Assembly: GCA_947462105.1 (NCBI GenBank)
Contig: CANHNJ010000004.1
Location: forward strand, 1 to 64,000
Direction of reading: 5' to 3'
Length of the DNA: 64,000 bases
Source: Alphaproteobacteria bacterium
GTDB lineage: Bacteria; Pseudomonadota; Alphaproteobacteria; Micropepsales; Micropepsaceae
Made by a program: the position numbers and the translations under genes. Numbering within the stretch: position 1 is the stretch's first letter; every line of letters begins with the position of its first letter. The notes under the pieces are model-generated. The model had not been told where the DNA came from and searched no databases. It saw nothing but the letters and a program-made list of their open reading frames with translations. Shown here piece after piece: positions 40,332-49,990 of this stretch.

Positions 40332-41137
40332 TGGCGGTGCATCCGACCTCGATCATCGAAGATGGCGCGGTGCTGGGCGCGGGTGTCGAGATTGGTCCTT
40401 TCTGCCATGTCGGACCGCGCGTAACGCTGGGTGAGGGCGTGCGGCTGCTCAGCCATGTCAGCATCCAGGGTGCCACCCGCATCGGCGCGCGCACCAAGAT
40501 ATATCCGCAGGCGACATTGGGCGGTGACGGCCAGATCCGCAACAGCGATTTCACCGATGGCGAACTGGCCGTGGGCGAGGATTGCGTGCTGCGCGAGATG
40601 GTGAGCATGAGCTGCGGCAGCGCCAAGGGCGGCGGCATCACCCGCGTCGGCGCGCGCGGTTATTTCATGGCCAACAGCCATGTCGGGCATGACTGCATGG
40701 TCGGTGATGATGTCACCTTCGCCAATTCGGTCTGCCTGGGCGGGCATGTCACGATTGGCGACCGCGTGATTTTTGGCGGCCTGGCGGCGGTGCAGCAGTT
40801 CTGCCGCGTTGGGCGCGCCGCGATGGTGGGCGGCCTGACCGGCGTCAACCGCGACGTCATTCCCTATGCGATGGCCTTTGGCGATCATGCCGAACTGGCG
40901 GGCCTGAACCTGATCGGCCTGAAACGCAGCGGCATGAGCCGCGATGCGATCAATGCCCTGCGCGCCGCCTTCCGGCACATCTTCTATGGCAATGGTGGCG
41001 ATCTGCGCGCCCGTGCCCGCGAAGCGCAGGCGCGCTGGGATGGGGTGCCGCAAGTTATGGAGGTTGCCGCTTTCGTGCTGGCCGTTGCGAAGCAGGAGCT
41101 TTGCCTGGCGCGGCGGCGGGGCGGGGACGCGGCATGA
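40331..41137 (+). CDS. lpxA: UDP-N-acetylglucosamine O-acyltransferase
   Basis: This is the first enzyme of lipid A synthesis. The 268-residue trimeric beta-helix protein has the catalytic His120 in NSHVGHDC, many hexapeptide turns, and a C-terminal helical domain. The motif GGITRVGARGYFMANSHVGH matches the family. It overlaps fabZ by one base and lpxI by four. Confidence 0.96.
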   Translation: MAVHPTSIIEDGAVLGAGVEIGPFCHVGPRVTLGEGVRLLSHVSIQGATRIGARTKIYPQATLGGDGQIRNSDFTDGELAVGEDCVLREMVSMSCGSAKGGGITRVGARGYFMANSHVGHDCMVGDDVTFANSVCLGGHVTIGDRVIFGGLAAVQQFCRVGRAAMVGGLTGVNRDVIPYAMAFGDHAELAGLNLIGLKRSGMSRDAINALRAAFRHIFYGNGGDLRARAREAQARWDGVPQVMEVAAFVLAVAKQELCLARRRGGDAA

Positions 41138-41970
41138 GTGGCGCGCTCGGCATCATCGCCGGGGGCGGTGACCTGCCGCGCGCCGTGGCGCAAAGTGTGC
41201 GCGCCGATGGCCGCAAGGTCTTTGTCATGGCGCTCGCCGGTTCGGCTTCCGGCGGCTGGATCGCCGATTTTCCCCATGAATGGGGTTCGCCCGGCGCGCC
41301 CGGCCAGGCCTTCAAGGCGTTCCGCGCCGCCGGTGTCACCGACTTCCTGCTGGCGGGCCAGGTTGACCGGCCCAAATTTTCCGAGCTGAAACTCGATGCC
41401 AGGGGCGTGCTGCTGCTGCCGCGCGCCCTGAAGGCGGCGCGCCAGGGCGATGACGGCCTGCTGCGGTTCATCGTGACGATGTTCGAGGAAGAAGGCTTTC
41501 ATGGCGTCGGCGTGGCCGAAGCCGCACCCGGCCTGCTGTGCGGCGCAGGCGATCTGGGCCATCTGTCGCCCAGCGACGATCAGCGCACCGACATGATGCG
41601 CGCGTTCGCCATCGTCAAGGCGCTGGGCGCGATGGACGTGGGCCAGGCGGCCGTGGTCTTTGATGGCTTGGCCCTGGCGGTGGAAGCCGCCGAAGGCACC
41701 GACCAGATGCTGGTGCGCGTCGGCGATTTGCGCGAGGCGATCCGTGGCACGCCGCAGGACCGGCGCGGCGTGCTGGTGAAGGCGCTGAAGCCGACCCAGG
41801 ACGCCAAGACCGACCTGCCGGTGATCGGCATCGCCACGCTGGAACGGGCGGCGGCGGTTGGGCTTGCGGGCATCGGGCTGCAGGCGGGCGGGGCGCTGAT
41901 CGTGGACAAGGCCGCCGTGGCGGCGCGTGCCGATGCGCTGGGACTGTTCGTGACGGGCGTGCCTTTATGA
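41134..41970 (+). CDS. lpxI: UDP-2,3-diacylglucosamine pyrophosphatase LpxI
   Basis: LpxI hydrolyses UDP-2,3-diacylglucosamine to lipid X in alphaproteobacteria, replacing LpxH. The ATG at 41134, overlapping the lpxA stop by four bases, gives the normal N terminus MSGALGIIAGGGDLPRAVA and 278 residues. FLLAGQVDRPKFSEL is characteristic. The next gene, lpxB, uses the product and overlaps by four bases. Confidence 0.94.
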   Translation: MSGALGIIAGGGDLPRAVAQSVRADGRKVFVMALAGSASGGWIADFPHEWGSPGAPGQAFKAFRAAGVTDFLLAGQVDRPKFSELKLDARGVLLLPRALKAARQGDDGLLRFIVTMFEEEGFHGVGVAEAAPGLLCGAGDLGHLSPSDDQRTDMMRAFAIVKALGAMDVGQAAVVFDGLALAVEAAEGTDQMLVRVGDLREAIRGTPQDRRGVLVKALKPTQDAKTDLPVIGIATLERAAAVGLAGIGLQAGGALIVDKAAVAARADALGLFVTGVPL

Positions 41971-43115
41971 AAAAAATCATGCTGGTCTGTGGCGAGCCTT
42001 CGGGCGACCAGCTTGGCGCCGAACTGATGCGCGGGCTGAAGGCGCTGGCGCCTGATGTGCAGATTACCGGTGTCGGCGGCGCTGCGATGGCGCGCGAGGG
42101 GCTGAACAGCCTTTTCCCGCTCGACGCCACCGCCGTGATGGGCCTGCGCGAAGTGGTGCCGGCGATCCCGCGCATCCTGGCGCGCGTGCGGCAGGCGGTG
42201 CAGTTTGCGCTTTCGACGCGGCCTGACGTCGTGGTCCTGATCGACAGCCCCGATTTCACCCATCGCATCGCGCGCGCCCTGAAGCAGCGTGATCCAGCCA
42301 TGCGCACGGTGAACTATGTCGCGCCGCAGGTCTGGGCGTCGCGGCCCTATCGCGCCAAGGCTATGGCGCGCTATTTCGATCTGGTGCTGGCGCTGCTGCC
42401 GTTCGAGCCGCCTTTCTTCGAGACCTATGGCCTGAAAGCCGTGTTCGTCGGCCATCCCGCCATTGAGCGCGCCGCGCGCATGACCGGCGGGGCAGAGTTG
42501 CGGGCCCGGCTTGGCATCGCGCCGGACGCGCCGGTGCTGGCGCTGCTGCCCGGCAGCCGTTCGAACGAGATTCGTTTCCTGCTGCCGGCCTTTCGCCAGA
42601 CCGTGGCGATCCTGGCACAGCGCATCCCGGGCCTGGTCACGCTGCTGCCCATCGTGCCGCATGTGGCGCATAAAGTGCGCGCGGGCGTGGCAGGCTGGCC
42701 GACAACACTGCACATCATCGAAGGCGAGGCCGACAAGTTCAGCGCCTTCAACGCCGCCACCGCTGCGCTGGCGGCGTCGGGCACCGTCACCACCGAACTG
42801 GCGCTGGCGCGCACGCCGATGGTGGCGGCCTATCGCATGGGCTGGCTCACCCACAAGCTGATGAACCCGCTGATCACCGCCCGCTACATGACGCTGGTAG
42901 ATACGCTGCTGGACGCCAGGGCGGTGCCGGAATTCTACCAGGATGATGTGAAGCCGGAGGCAATGGCGGCGGCCCTGGTCCCGCTGCTGACCGATCCCGT
43001 CGCGCAGGCCAGCCAAGTCGTGCAACTGGACGAAGCAATGCGCCGGATGGGCTGCGACGAGGAATCGCCATCCTTGCGCGCGGCGCGGGCGCTGCTGGAT
43101 TTCATCGCGCAATAA
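41967..43115 (+). CDS. lpxB: Lipid-A-disaccharide synthase
   Basis: This glycosyltransferase (GT19) joins lipid X and UDP-diacylglucosamine. The 382-residue protein has CGEPSGDQLGAELMRGLK at the N terminus, LIDSPDFTHRIAR, YVAPQVWASRPYRAK and LLPGSRSNEI, all typical. It overlaps lpxI by four bases and ends the long plus-strand block; a bidirectional terminator follows 29 bases later. Confidence 0.96.
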   Translation: MKKIMLVCGEPSGDQLGAELMRGLKALAPDVQITGVGGAAMAREGLNSLFPLDATAVMGLREVVPAIPRILARVRQAVQFALSTRPDVVVLIDSPDFTHRIARALKQRDPAMRTVNYVAPQVWASRPYRAKAMARYFDLVLALLPFEPPFFETYGLKAVFVGHPAIERAARMTGGAELRARLGIAPDAPVLALLPGSRSNEIRFLLPAFRQTVAILAQRIPGLVTLLPIVPHVAHKVRAGVAGWPTTLHIIEGEADKFSAFNAATAALAASGTVTTELALARTPMVAAYRMGWLTHKLMNPLITARYMTLVDTLLDARAVPEFYQDDVKPEAMAAALVPLLTDPVAQASQVVQLDEAMRRMGCDEESPSLRAARALLDFIAQ

Positions 43116-43144
43116 GCCCGCGCATCAAGCCGCGCGACCCAACA

Positions 43145-43172
43145 AAAAAGGCGGCTCGATGGCCGCCTTTTT
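43145..43172. terminator. Bidirectional terminator between lpxB and gltA
   Basis: AAAAAGGCGGC-TCGATG-GCCGCCTTTTT has an 11-bp stem with A and T tracts on both sides, so it can end transcripts from lpxB (plus) and gltA (minus). Confidence 0.92.
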
Positions 43173-43191
43173 CATGCATGGATGGAAGTGA

Positions 43192-44499
43192 TTACCGCTT
43201 GGTCACCGGCACATAGCTGCGCTCGGTCGGGCCGGTATAGATCTGGCGCGGGCGGCCGATCTTCTGGTGCGGATCTTCCAGCATTTCCTTCCACTGTGCG
43301 ATCCAGCCCACGGTGCGGGCCAGCGCAAACAGGGCGGTGAACATGGAGGTGGGGAAGCCCAGCGCCTTCAGGGTGATGCCCGAATAGAAGTCGATGTTGG
43401 GATAGAGCTTCTTCTCGATGAAATAGGGGTCGGTCAGCGCCACCTTCTCCAGCTCCACCGCCACCTTCAGCAGCGGATCGTCATGCAGGCCCAGCTCGTT
43501 GAGCACGGCATGGGCCTGGACCTGCATTGCCTTGGCGCGGGGGTCATAGTTCTTGTAGACGCGATGGCCGAAGCCCATCAGGCGGAAGCCGCTGGTCTTG
43601 TCCTTGGCCTTGGCGACGAATTCCGGGATGCGATCGACGGTGCCGATCTCTTCCAGCATCTTCAGCGCCGCTTCGTTGGCGCCGCCATGCGCGGGGCCCC
43701 AGAGACAGGCGATGCCCGCCGCGATGCAGGCGAAGGGATTGGCGCCCGACGAACCCGACAGGCGCACCGTCGAGGTCGAGGCGTTCTGCTCATGGTCGGC
43801 GTGCAGGATGAAGATGGTATCCAGCGCCTTGGCCAGCACGGGGTTGACCTTGTATTCCTCGGCCGGGACCGAGAAGCACATGCGCAGGAAATTCTCGGTG
43901 TAGCCCAGCTCGTTGCGCGGATACACGAAGGGCTGGCCGACATGGTACTTGTAGGCCATCGCGGCGATGGTCGGCATCTTGGCGACCAGGCGATGGGTTG
44001 CGATCTCGCGCTGGCGCGGGTCGGTGATGTCGGTGCTGTCGTGATAGAAGGCCGCCATCGCCCCGACCACGCCGCACATGATCGCCATCGGGTGGGCATC
44101 GCGGCGGAAGCCGCGGAAGAACGCCACCATCTGCTCATGCAGCATGGTGTGATGGGTGATGGAGTAGTTGAACTTGTCGAACTGCGCCTTGGTCGGCAGC
44201 TCGCCATACAGCAGCAGGTAGCAGCTTTCCAGGAAGGTGGAATGTTCCGCCAGGTCGCCGATATTGTAGCCGCGATACTGCAGCACGCCCTTGTCGCCAT
44301 CGATGAAGGTGATGTTGGATTCGGTCGAGGCGGTGGAGGTGAAGCCGGGATCGTAGGTGAAGATGTCTGTCTGGTCGTAGAGCTTGCGGATGTCCACGGC
44401 ATTGGGGCCCTGGGTGCCGGCATAAACCGGAAACTCGTAGCTCTTGCCCTCGACCGTCAGGCTTGCAGAACCCGCCGGCTTGATCTTGCTCTCTCTCAT
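43192..44499 (-). CDS. gltA: Citrate synthase (type II)
   Basis: This enzyme condenses acetyl-CoA and oxaloacetate at the entry of the TCA cycle. The 435-residue hexameric-type protein has [20 protein letters not shown] and [18 protein letters not shown], holding active-site histidines, and [15 protein letters not shown]; a catalytic Asp is expected further on. The ATG at 44499 is preferred (GGGGAC before it); an ATG 15 bases upstream (44514) is possible. It is convergent with lpxB, as in relatives. Confidence 0.97.
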   Translation of the reverse strand: MRESKIKPAGSASLTVEGKSYEFPVYAGTQGPNAVDIRKLYDQTDIFTYDPGFTSTASTESNITFIDGDKGVLQYRGYNIGDLAEHSTFLESCYLLLYGELPTKAQFDKFNYSITHHTMLHEQMVAFFRGFRRDAHPMAIMCGVVGAMAAFYHDSTDITDPRQREIATHRLVAKMPTIAAMAYKYHVGQPFVYPRNELGYTENFLRMCFSVPAEEYKVNPVLAKALDTIFILHADHEQNASTSTVRLSGSSGANPFACIAAGIACLWGPAHGGANEAALKMLEEIGTVDRIPEFVAKAKDKTSGFRLMGFGHRVYKNYDPRAKAMQVQAHAVLNELGLHDDPLLKVAVELEKVALTDPYFIEKKLYPNIDFYSGITLKALGFPTSMFTALFALARTVGWIAQWKEMLEDPHQKIGRPRQIYTGPTERSYVPVTKR

Positions 44500-44586
44500 G
44501 TCCCCAATCCCCATATCTTGCAGTGCAGCAATTATAGGCGGAAATTTGCCGCCGTTACCAGCTATGCACCGCCAATTGTTCCGATT

Positions 44587-46002
44587 TCATGAACCAGCGT
44601 AAGCCCTTAATCGGTTAAGAGATTCCGCCCGGCCTAACAATGCCAACATCTCGAACAGCGGCGGGGAGGAGGCCTTTCCGGTCAGCGCCGCCCTCAAGGG
44701 CTGAGCGACCTGGCCCAGTTTCAGGCCATTGGCTTCGGCATGGCTGCGGGCGGCGGCTTCCAGGGCGGGACCGCTCCAGTCGGTGGCGTCCAGAAGGGGC
44801 AGGGCGGCGGCCAGTATGGCGCGGCCCTCCGGCGTCAGCAGCTTGGCCGCGGCCTCGTCCAGGGTGCGGGGACCGTCCGTGTACAGAAATTCCGCAGACT
44901 GATTGAGTTCCAGCAGGGTCCGCGCCCGTTCCTTCAGCGACGGCATCGCGGCGCGCAGGCGTTCCTGCGCCATGCCGGACAGGGTTTGCGGCGGCGTCAG
45001 CAGGCCCAGGAAGGTGACCAGTTCGGCCGCCAGCACATCGTCCGCCGTCTGGCGGATGTAATGGCCGTTGAGATTGTCCAGCTTCTTGTAGTCCATCCGC
45101 GCGGCGCTCTTGCCGATGGCCTCGAAGTTGAACCAGGCAATCGCCTGTACGGTGGGAATGATCTCGTCATCGCCATGACTCCAGCCCAGCCGCAGCAGAT
45201 AGTTGCGCATGGTCTCGGGCAGGTAGCCCATGTCGCGATAGGCTTCGACCGCCAGCGCGCCATGCCGCTTGCTGAGCTTGGCCCCGTCGGGGCCGTTGAT
45301 CAAAGGCAGGTGGCCATAGACCGGTATGGCGGCGCCCATCGCGTCGATCAACTGCAACTGGCGGGCGGCGTTGTTGAGATGGTCGGCACCGCGGATGACA
45401 TGGGTGATGCCCATGTCGGCATCGTCCACCACCACCGCCAGCATGTAGGTTGGCGTACCGTCGGAGCGCAGCAGGATCATGTCGTCCAGCGTGCTGTTGT
45501 CGAACGTCACATCGCCCATCACGACATCCTGCACGATGGTCTGGCCGCTCTGGGGCGCACGCAGCCGTATGACATAGGGCTTGCCGTCTTCGGCGGGGCC
45601 GGGGGTGCGGTCGCGCCAGCGGCCGTCATAGCGCGGCTGCTGCTTGGCGGCCTTTTGCGCCTCGCGCATTTCGGTCAGTTCTTCCGGCGTCGCGTAGCAT
45701 TTATAGGCCTTGTTTTCGGCCAGCAGTTTTTCCGCGACTTCGCGGTGCCGCCCGGCGCGGGCGAACTGGAAGATGGCGTCGCCGTCCCAGTCCAGCCCCA
45801 TCCAGCGCATGCCGTTCAGGATGGCATCGACCGCTTCGGGGGTGGAACGTTCGCGGTCGGTATCCTCGATCCGCAGCAGGAAAGTGCCGCCGGTGTGGCG
45901 GGCATAAAGCCAGTTGAACAGGGCGGTGCGGGCGCCGCCGATATGCAGCATGCCTGTGGGCGAGGGCGCGAAGCGCAGGACAGGTTTTGTGATTTCAGCC
46001 AT
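44587..46002 (-). CDS. gltX: Glutamyl-tRNA synthetase
   Basis: This class I synthetase charges tRNA-Glu. The ATG at 46002 gives [31 protein letters not shown] at the N terminus; the track start far upstream lies in comEC. The 471-residue protein has HIGG for the HIGH motif and KLSKRHG for KMSKS. The anticodon-binding domain forms the C-terminal third. It lies upstream of gltA on the same strand and is divergent from the comEC remnant. Confidence 0.95.
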   Translation of the reverse strand: MAEITKPVLRFAPSPTGMLHIGGARTALFNWLYARHTGGTFLLRIEDTDRERSTPEAVDAILNGMRWMGLDWDGDAIFQFARAGRHREVAEKLLAENKAYKCYATPEELTEMREAQKAAKQQPRYDGRWRDRTPGPAEDGKPYVIRLRAPQSGQTIVQDVVMGDVTFDNSTLDDMILLRSDGTPTYMLAVVVDDADMGITHVIRGADHLNNAARQLQLIDAMGAAIPVYGHLPLINGPDGAKLSKRHGALAVEAYRDMGYLPETMRNYLLRLGWSHGDDEIIPTVQAIAWFNFEAIGKSAARMDYKKLDNLNGHYIRQTADDVLAAELVTFLGLLTPPQTLSGMAQERLRAAMPSLKERARTLLELNQSAEFLYTDGPRTLDEAAAKLLTPEGRAILAAALPLLDATDWSGPALEAAARSHAEANGLKLGQVAQPLRAALTGKASSPPLFEMLALLGRAESLNRLRAYAGS

Positions 46003-46032
46003 GATCGCAGCACTTAGAGCAGGGCAGCGAAA

Positions 46033-47342
46033 TTGGCAAACAGCCGCGCCACGCCTGTGTGGTGGCGTGGCTGGACGGCGGAAAATGACCGCCGTCCCTT
46101 GTGGCTGCCGGTGGCGCTGGGCGCGGGCGCCTGTCTCTATTTCGCGCTGCCATCGGAACCTGCCATCGCCCTGGGCTGGGCCGCGCTGGCGGCGGCCGGC
46201 GCGCTGGCGCTGCACTATCCGATCAAGAAATGGGCGGCGGCGGTGGCGCTGGCGGGCGCGGCTTTTTACCTGGTGGTCAGCGGCGCGGCGTCGCCTGCGG
46301 TGCGCGCCTTCCTGATGCTGGCGGTGGGGCTGGCGGCGGTGATGCTGGACCGGCCGGCGCTGTCGCTGCGTGGTCTGGGTCTGGCCGCAGTGGCGATCCT
46401 GTTGTGGCGGCCCGAAGCCATCACCGATCCCGGTTTCCAGATGTCCTTCGCGGCGCAGCGCTGCTGGCGGCGGCAGAGAGTGATGCCGCGCCGGGCAGGG
46501 GCATGCTGGCGCGCGTGCGCGGCGTTTTCGTCACCAGCGCGGTGGCCAGCCTGGCGACCTTGCCCTTCGCGCTGTTCCATTTCGGCCGCGCCGCACATTA
46601 CGCCGTGCTGTCCAATCTTCTCACCATGCCGGTGGTGGGCCTGGCGGTGATGCCGTTTGCGGCGCTGAGCGTGGTGGCGATGCCGTTCGGGCTGGAGGCG
46701 TGGCCGCTGACGGCGCTGAGCTGGAGCATCGGCGTGATGATCGCGATGGGGCGCTCTGTGGCGACGCTGCCGGGTGCGGCGACCGCATCGGCAGCCCTGC
46801 CGCTGGCGGCGCTGCTGCTGCTGACGCTTGGTGGGCTGTGGCTGATGCTGTGGCGGAACCGCAAACGCTGGCTTGGGCTGTTGCCGATGCTGGCGGCGGT
46901 GATCGTGGCGCTGACGGCGCGTGGGCCCGACCTGCTGGTGGGTGGGGATGCGGCGACGGTGGCGCTGCGGGCTGCGGATGGCAGGCTCTATTTTGTGGGC
47001 GCGCCAAAGGAACGCTTCGCAGGCCGCGAATGGCTGCGCCGTGACGGTGATGTGCGGCAGGTGGAAGACATGCCCGGTATCGGAAAGTGTGACGGGCTGG
47101 GCTGTGTGGTGCGAACACAGGCGGGATTGGTGGTGCTGTCGCGCCGCCCGGACGGGCTGGCCGAGGATTGCGCCCGCGCCGCTATTCTCATCAGCGCCGC
47201 ATCAGCAAAATGCGCAGGTCCGCGTCTGGTGATTGATGGGGGACGCGCGGCGCACGATCAGGGCACTGCGATACGCTTCACGCCAGAACTGAAGATCGAA
47301 ACCGTGCGGGGCTGGCGCGGGGAAAGGCCGTGGGTAAGGTGA
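46033..47342 (+). pseudogene. comEC: Decayed comEC (DNA-uptake channel), internally deleted and frameshifted
   Basis: ComEC is the inner-membrane channel for single-stranded DNA uptake, normally about 700 residues in alphaproteobacteria. Here the frame begins with a ComEC N terminus ([21 protein letters not shown]). After about 55 residues it jumps to the late competence domain ([20 protein letters not shown]), so roughly 200 residues are absent. After QMSFAA the frame is lost near base 46456; the family sequence resumes in another frame as [10 protein letters not shown], followed by membrane helices and a degenerate C-terminal beta-lactamase-like part up to 47342. The start codon is only a TTG. 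Two independent lesions argue for a true pseudogene, although the frameshift alone could be a sequencing error. Confidence 0.85.
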
Positions 47343-47348
47343 GTAACT

Positions 47349-47450
47349 TGTCATGGCCCACCGGAGTGTGGGCCATCCAGGTGACATAGCTTCGTTTGGC
47401 GAAAGCAGTGTCTGCGTCACCTGGGTGGCCCGCATTTGCGGGCCATGACA
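47349..47450. repeat. 102-base cloverleaf-like palindromic element
   Basis: The ends TGTCATGGCCC and GGGCCATGACA are exact inverted repeats. Inside are a left hairpin (ATGGCCCAC...GTGGGCCAT), a central stem (CCAGGTGAC...GTCACCTGG) and a right hairpin (TGGCCCGC...GCGGGCCA). It has no coding potential and sits in the gap between the comEC remnant and the lexA stop. The form resembles REP/BIME-type repeats, which are often present in many copies. Confidence 0.8.
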
Positions 47451-47459
47451 GCACGGATT

Positions 47460-48197
47460 TCAGTAACGCCTAATCAATCCCACCAGCTTGCCCTGCACCT
47501 TGACGCGATCCGCACCATAGAGCCGCGTTTCATAGGCCGGGTTGGCGGCTTCCAGCGCGATGGAGTCGCCCCGGCGGCGCAGCCGCTTCAGGGTCGCTTC
47601 CTCATTGTCCACCAGCGCCACCACGATCTCGCCAGTCGAAGCCGTGTCGGCTTCCAGGATGATGACGGTGTCGCCGTCCAGTATGCCGGCGTTGATCATG
47701 GAATCGCCGGTCACTTCCAGCGCGTAATGATTGCCGCGCCCGATCATGCCACCGGGCACCGGGATATCGCCGACCTTGTTCTGCAACGCCTCGATCGGGG
47801 TGCCCGCCGCGATGCGGCCGACCATCGGCACGTTGACGGCGCTCTCGCTGTCGCCGCCATGACTGCGCCGGGGCGCCGGACTGCGGCTGTCGGCGACGGG
47901 ACGGTGATCGCGGCCATGCCGCGACGGCACCGCGCGCAGTGCCTGGCTGCGGGTGGTGGCGGGGCGCAGCGTTTCGGCCATGTTGTCGGGCAGCTTCAGC
48001 ACTTCCAGCGCGCGGGCGCGCTTTTCCATGCGGCGCAGGAACCCGCGTTCTTCCAGCGCCGTGATCAGGCGATGGATGCCCGACTTGGACTTGAGGTCGA
48101 GCGCTTCCTTCATCTCGTCGAACGAGGGCGGAATGCCGGATTCCCGGATGCGCTCATGGATGAACATGAGCAGCTCGTATTGCTTGCGGGTGAGCAT
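47460..48197 (-). CDS. lexA: SOS repressor LexA
   Basis: LexA represses SOS genes and cleaves itself upon RecA activation. The ATG at 48197 is chosen over 48218 because GGAGGG precedes it and [12 protein letters not shown] is the canonical start. The 245-residue protein has the winged-helix domain (1-70), a long polar linker (about 72-122), the Ala-Gly cleavage site (A131-G132 in [10 protein letters not shown]), and the catalytic pair Ser166 (GDSM) and Lys204. An exact SOS box lies 42 bases upstream, so it is autoregulated. comEC and moaC flank it, as in relatives, but moeA is missing. Confidence 0.96.
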   Translation of the reverse strand: MLTRKQYELLMFIHERIRESGIPPSFDEMKEALDLKSKSGIHRLITALEERGFLRRMEKRARALEVLKLPDNMAETLRPATTRSQALRAVPSRHGRDHRPVADSRSPAPRRSHGGDSESAVNVPMVGRIAAGTPIEALQNKVGDIPVPGGMIGRGNHYALEVTGDSMINAGILDGDTVIILEADTASTGEIVVALVDNEEATLKRLRRRGDSIALEAANPAYETRLYGADRVKVQGKLVGLIRRY

Positions 48198-48238
48198 CAA
48201 TTCCCTCCGTGCGAACAAAGCCGCAACATAATCGAATC

Positions 48239-48253
48239 GTTCTACTTTAGTTC
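48239..48253. promoter_or_regulatory. LexA (SOS) box of the lexA promoter
   Basis: GTTC-TACTTTA-GTTC is an exact alphaproteobacterial SOS box, 42 bases upstream of the lexA ATG. It supports negative autoregulation. Confidence 0.88.
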
Positions 48254-48283
48254 TATTTGAGCGTCAACCGAGGCGCCGGTCCT

Positions 48284-48359
48284 TTTGCGTCGTGGGTTTG
48301 TCGCGCATGCTCACGGGCTATCAGCCCGCTGCGCGCGACGCTCCTGCCCACGCCGCAAA
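48284..48359. repeat. 76-base three-tier imperfect hairpin between lexA promoter and moaC
   Basis: Outer arms TTTGCGTCGTGGG / CCCACGCCGCAAA (one mismatch), middle arms GTCGCGC / GCGCGAC and inner arms CGGGCT-ATC-AGCCCG nest in one another. It lies 49 bases beyond the moaC stop (minus strand). There is no T tract, so it is not a normal terminator; it may be a repetitive palindrome or a structured 3' end. Confidence 0.6.
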
Positions 48360-48407
48360 AATCCTCGGCGCTTTCGCAGTATGCTTCATGGGAGCGTCAA
48401 CGCCTGT

Positions 48408-49193
48408 TCAGCGGAACATGTCGTCGGGCGCGACCTTCGCCGCCTTCGCCAGCCGGGCGAGGCTCTGGGCGGAAAAGCCGCGCGACTGGCCGGTGAGATA
48501 GCTCATGATCTCGCCCATCGGCACGCCCGCTTCCTTGGACCAGCTGGAGGCGCGTAGCCGGTTGCGAGTCATGAAGGCGCGGAAGGCTTCCCGGCGCGTG
48601 TCGGGGCCGCCCGCCGCACGCGGGGCGAAGACTTCGCCCATGATGAGTTTTGGCGTCGCCCGGCTGCCGCGCTGCACCGTCTGGCGGGGTGTGTCCGCCA
48701 TCGCAGCAGAGCGTGGTTTAAAATCACCGCTCTTGCCGCCTGACTTGGCCAGCAGCCGCGTGTTCTCGATCACCGCTTCCTTGTCGACCGCCTTGACCAT
48801 GTCATAGACGGTCAGCGCCGCGATGGTGGCCGCCGTCAGCGCCTCCATCTCGACGCCGGTCTTGCCCACGGTCTTCACCGTGGCGGTGATGGTGATGCGG
48901 TTGCCGGCCGCTTCAAATGCGATCTCGGCACCGGTGATGGGCAGGGGATGGCAGAGCGGGATCAGGTCGGGCACGCGCTTGGCGGCCATGATGCCGGCGA
49001 TGCGGGCTGCGGCCAGCACATCGCCTTTGGGGGCGGTGCCGTCCATCACGGCGGCAAAGGCTTCCGGTGACAGCATGATGGTGCTTTGCGCGGTGGCTTC
49101 GCGGACGGTGTCATCCTTGGCGGAGACATCGACCATGCGGGCGGCGCCCTTGTCATCCAGGTGACTTAAGGGATTTGCGGGGGGCTTGCTCAC
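48408..49193 (-). CDS. moaC: MoaC (cyclic pyranopterin monophosphate synthase) fused to a C-terminal HTH-like domain
   Basis: The first 160 residues are a complete MoaC of molybdenum-cofactor synthesis, with [29 protein letters not shown] and the catalytic pair D131/K134 in [10 protein letters not shown] normal MoaC ends at SGGKSGDF (about 151-158). Here the frame continues without a stop for about 100 residues: a basic linker, then a helical domain (about 200-260, [13 protein letters not shown]...[16 protein letters not shown]...[16 protein letters not shown]) resembling XRE/phage-repressor helix-turn-helix domains. An internal Met165 could have been the start of a separate gene, but no ribosome site precedes it. 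The start overlaps the trpC stop by four bases. Confidence 0.9.
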   Translation of the reverse strand: MSKPPANPLSHLDDKGAARMVDVSAKDDTVREATAQSTIMLSPEAFAAVMDGTAPKGDVLAAARIAGIMAAKRVPDLIPLCHPLPITGAEIAFEAAGNRITITATVKTVGKTGVEMEALTAATIAALTVYDMVKAVDKEAVIENTRLLAKSGGKSGDFKPRSAAMADTPRQTVQRGSRATPKLIMGEVFAPRAAGGPDTRREAFRAFMTRNRLRASSWSKEAGVPMGEIMSYLTGQSRGFSAQSLARLAKAAKVAPDDMFR

Positions 49194-49990
49194 CGCCAGC
49201 CATTGCCCAGCAGCAGGCGCGTCGCGGCGGTGACATCTTTCTGCCGCATCAGGCTTTCACCCACCAGGATGGAGGTGACATGGGCGTCGGACAGGCGGCG
49301 CAGGTCGGCGGGCGCGGACAGGCCGCTTTCCGCCACCACATGGATATGCCGGGGGATGGTCGGCGCCAGCCGTGTCGTGACATGCAGGTCGGTGACGAAG
49401 GTCTTCAGGTTGCGGTTGTTGATGCCGATCATCTGCGGCTCCAGCGCCAGCGCCCGGTCCAGTTCTTCGTCGTCATGCACTTCGACCAGTGCGTCCATGC
49501 CCCATTCGCCCGCCGCGTCGAGCAGGGCGCGGGCCTCGCCATCTTCCAGCATCGCCATGATGACCAGGATGCAGTCGGCGCCCCAGCTGCGCGCCTCCGC
49601 CACCTGATAGGGTTCTAGCATGAAATCCTTGCGCAGGACGGGCAGGCGCACCATCTCGCGCGCGGCAATCAGGTATTCGGGCGCGCCTTGAAAAGACGGC
49701 GTATCGGTGAGGATGGAGAGGCAGGCGGCGCCGCCTTCCTCATAGGCCTGCGCCAGCGACGGCGGATCAAAATCGGCGCGGATCAGCCCCTTGGACGGCG
49801 AGGCCTTCTTGATCTCGGCGATCAGGCCGTATTCACCCGCATCCTGCTTGTCTTCCAGCGCGTCGCGGAAGCCGCGCACCGGCGCGGCGTCGCGGGCGCG
49901 GGCGATGATGTCGGTGGGCGAAATGGCGGCCTTGGCGGCGGCCACTTCCTCGCGCTTGTAGGCGACGATCTTGTCGAGAATGGTGTTCAT
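49190..49990 (-). CDS. trpC: Indole-3-glycerol phosphate synthase
   Basis: This enzyme closes the indole ring in tryptophan synthesis. The 266-residue TIM-barrel protein has the substrate loop [11 protein letters not shown] near residue 58, [12 protein letters not shown], the NNRNLKTF motif and AESGLS near 226. It overlaps trpD and moaC by four bases each, in the order trpG-trpD-trpC-moaC. Confidence 0.96.
   Translation of the reverse strand: MNTILDKIVAYKREEVAAAKAAISPTDIIARARDAAPVRGFRDALEDKQDAGEYGLIAEIKKASPSKGLIRADFDPPSLAQAYEEGGAACLSILTDTPSFQGAPEYLIAAREMVRLPVLRKDFMLEPYQVAEARSWGADCILVIMAMLEDGEARALLDAAGEWGMDALVEVHDDEELDRALALEPQMIGINNRNLKTFVTDLHVTTRLAPTIPRHIHVVAESGLSAPADLRRLSDAHVTSILVGESLMRQKDVTAATRLLLGNGWR

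Noticed and set aside
48257-48557. Plus-strand short ORFs between lexA and moaC
   Set aside because: They mainly overlap the moaC 3' end and the palindrome, use no ribosome site and have no recognisable content.
49150-49165. CCAGGTGAC at the start of moaC, also found in the 102-base palindrome
   Set aside because: It lies in coding sequence (SHLDDKG region), has no paired partner nearby and is short enough for chance.
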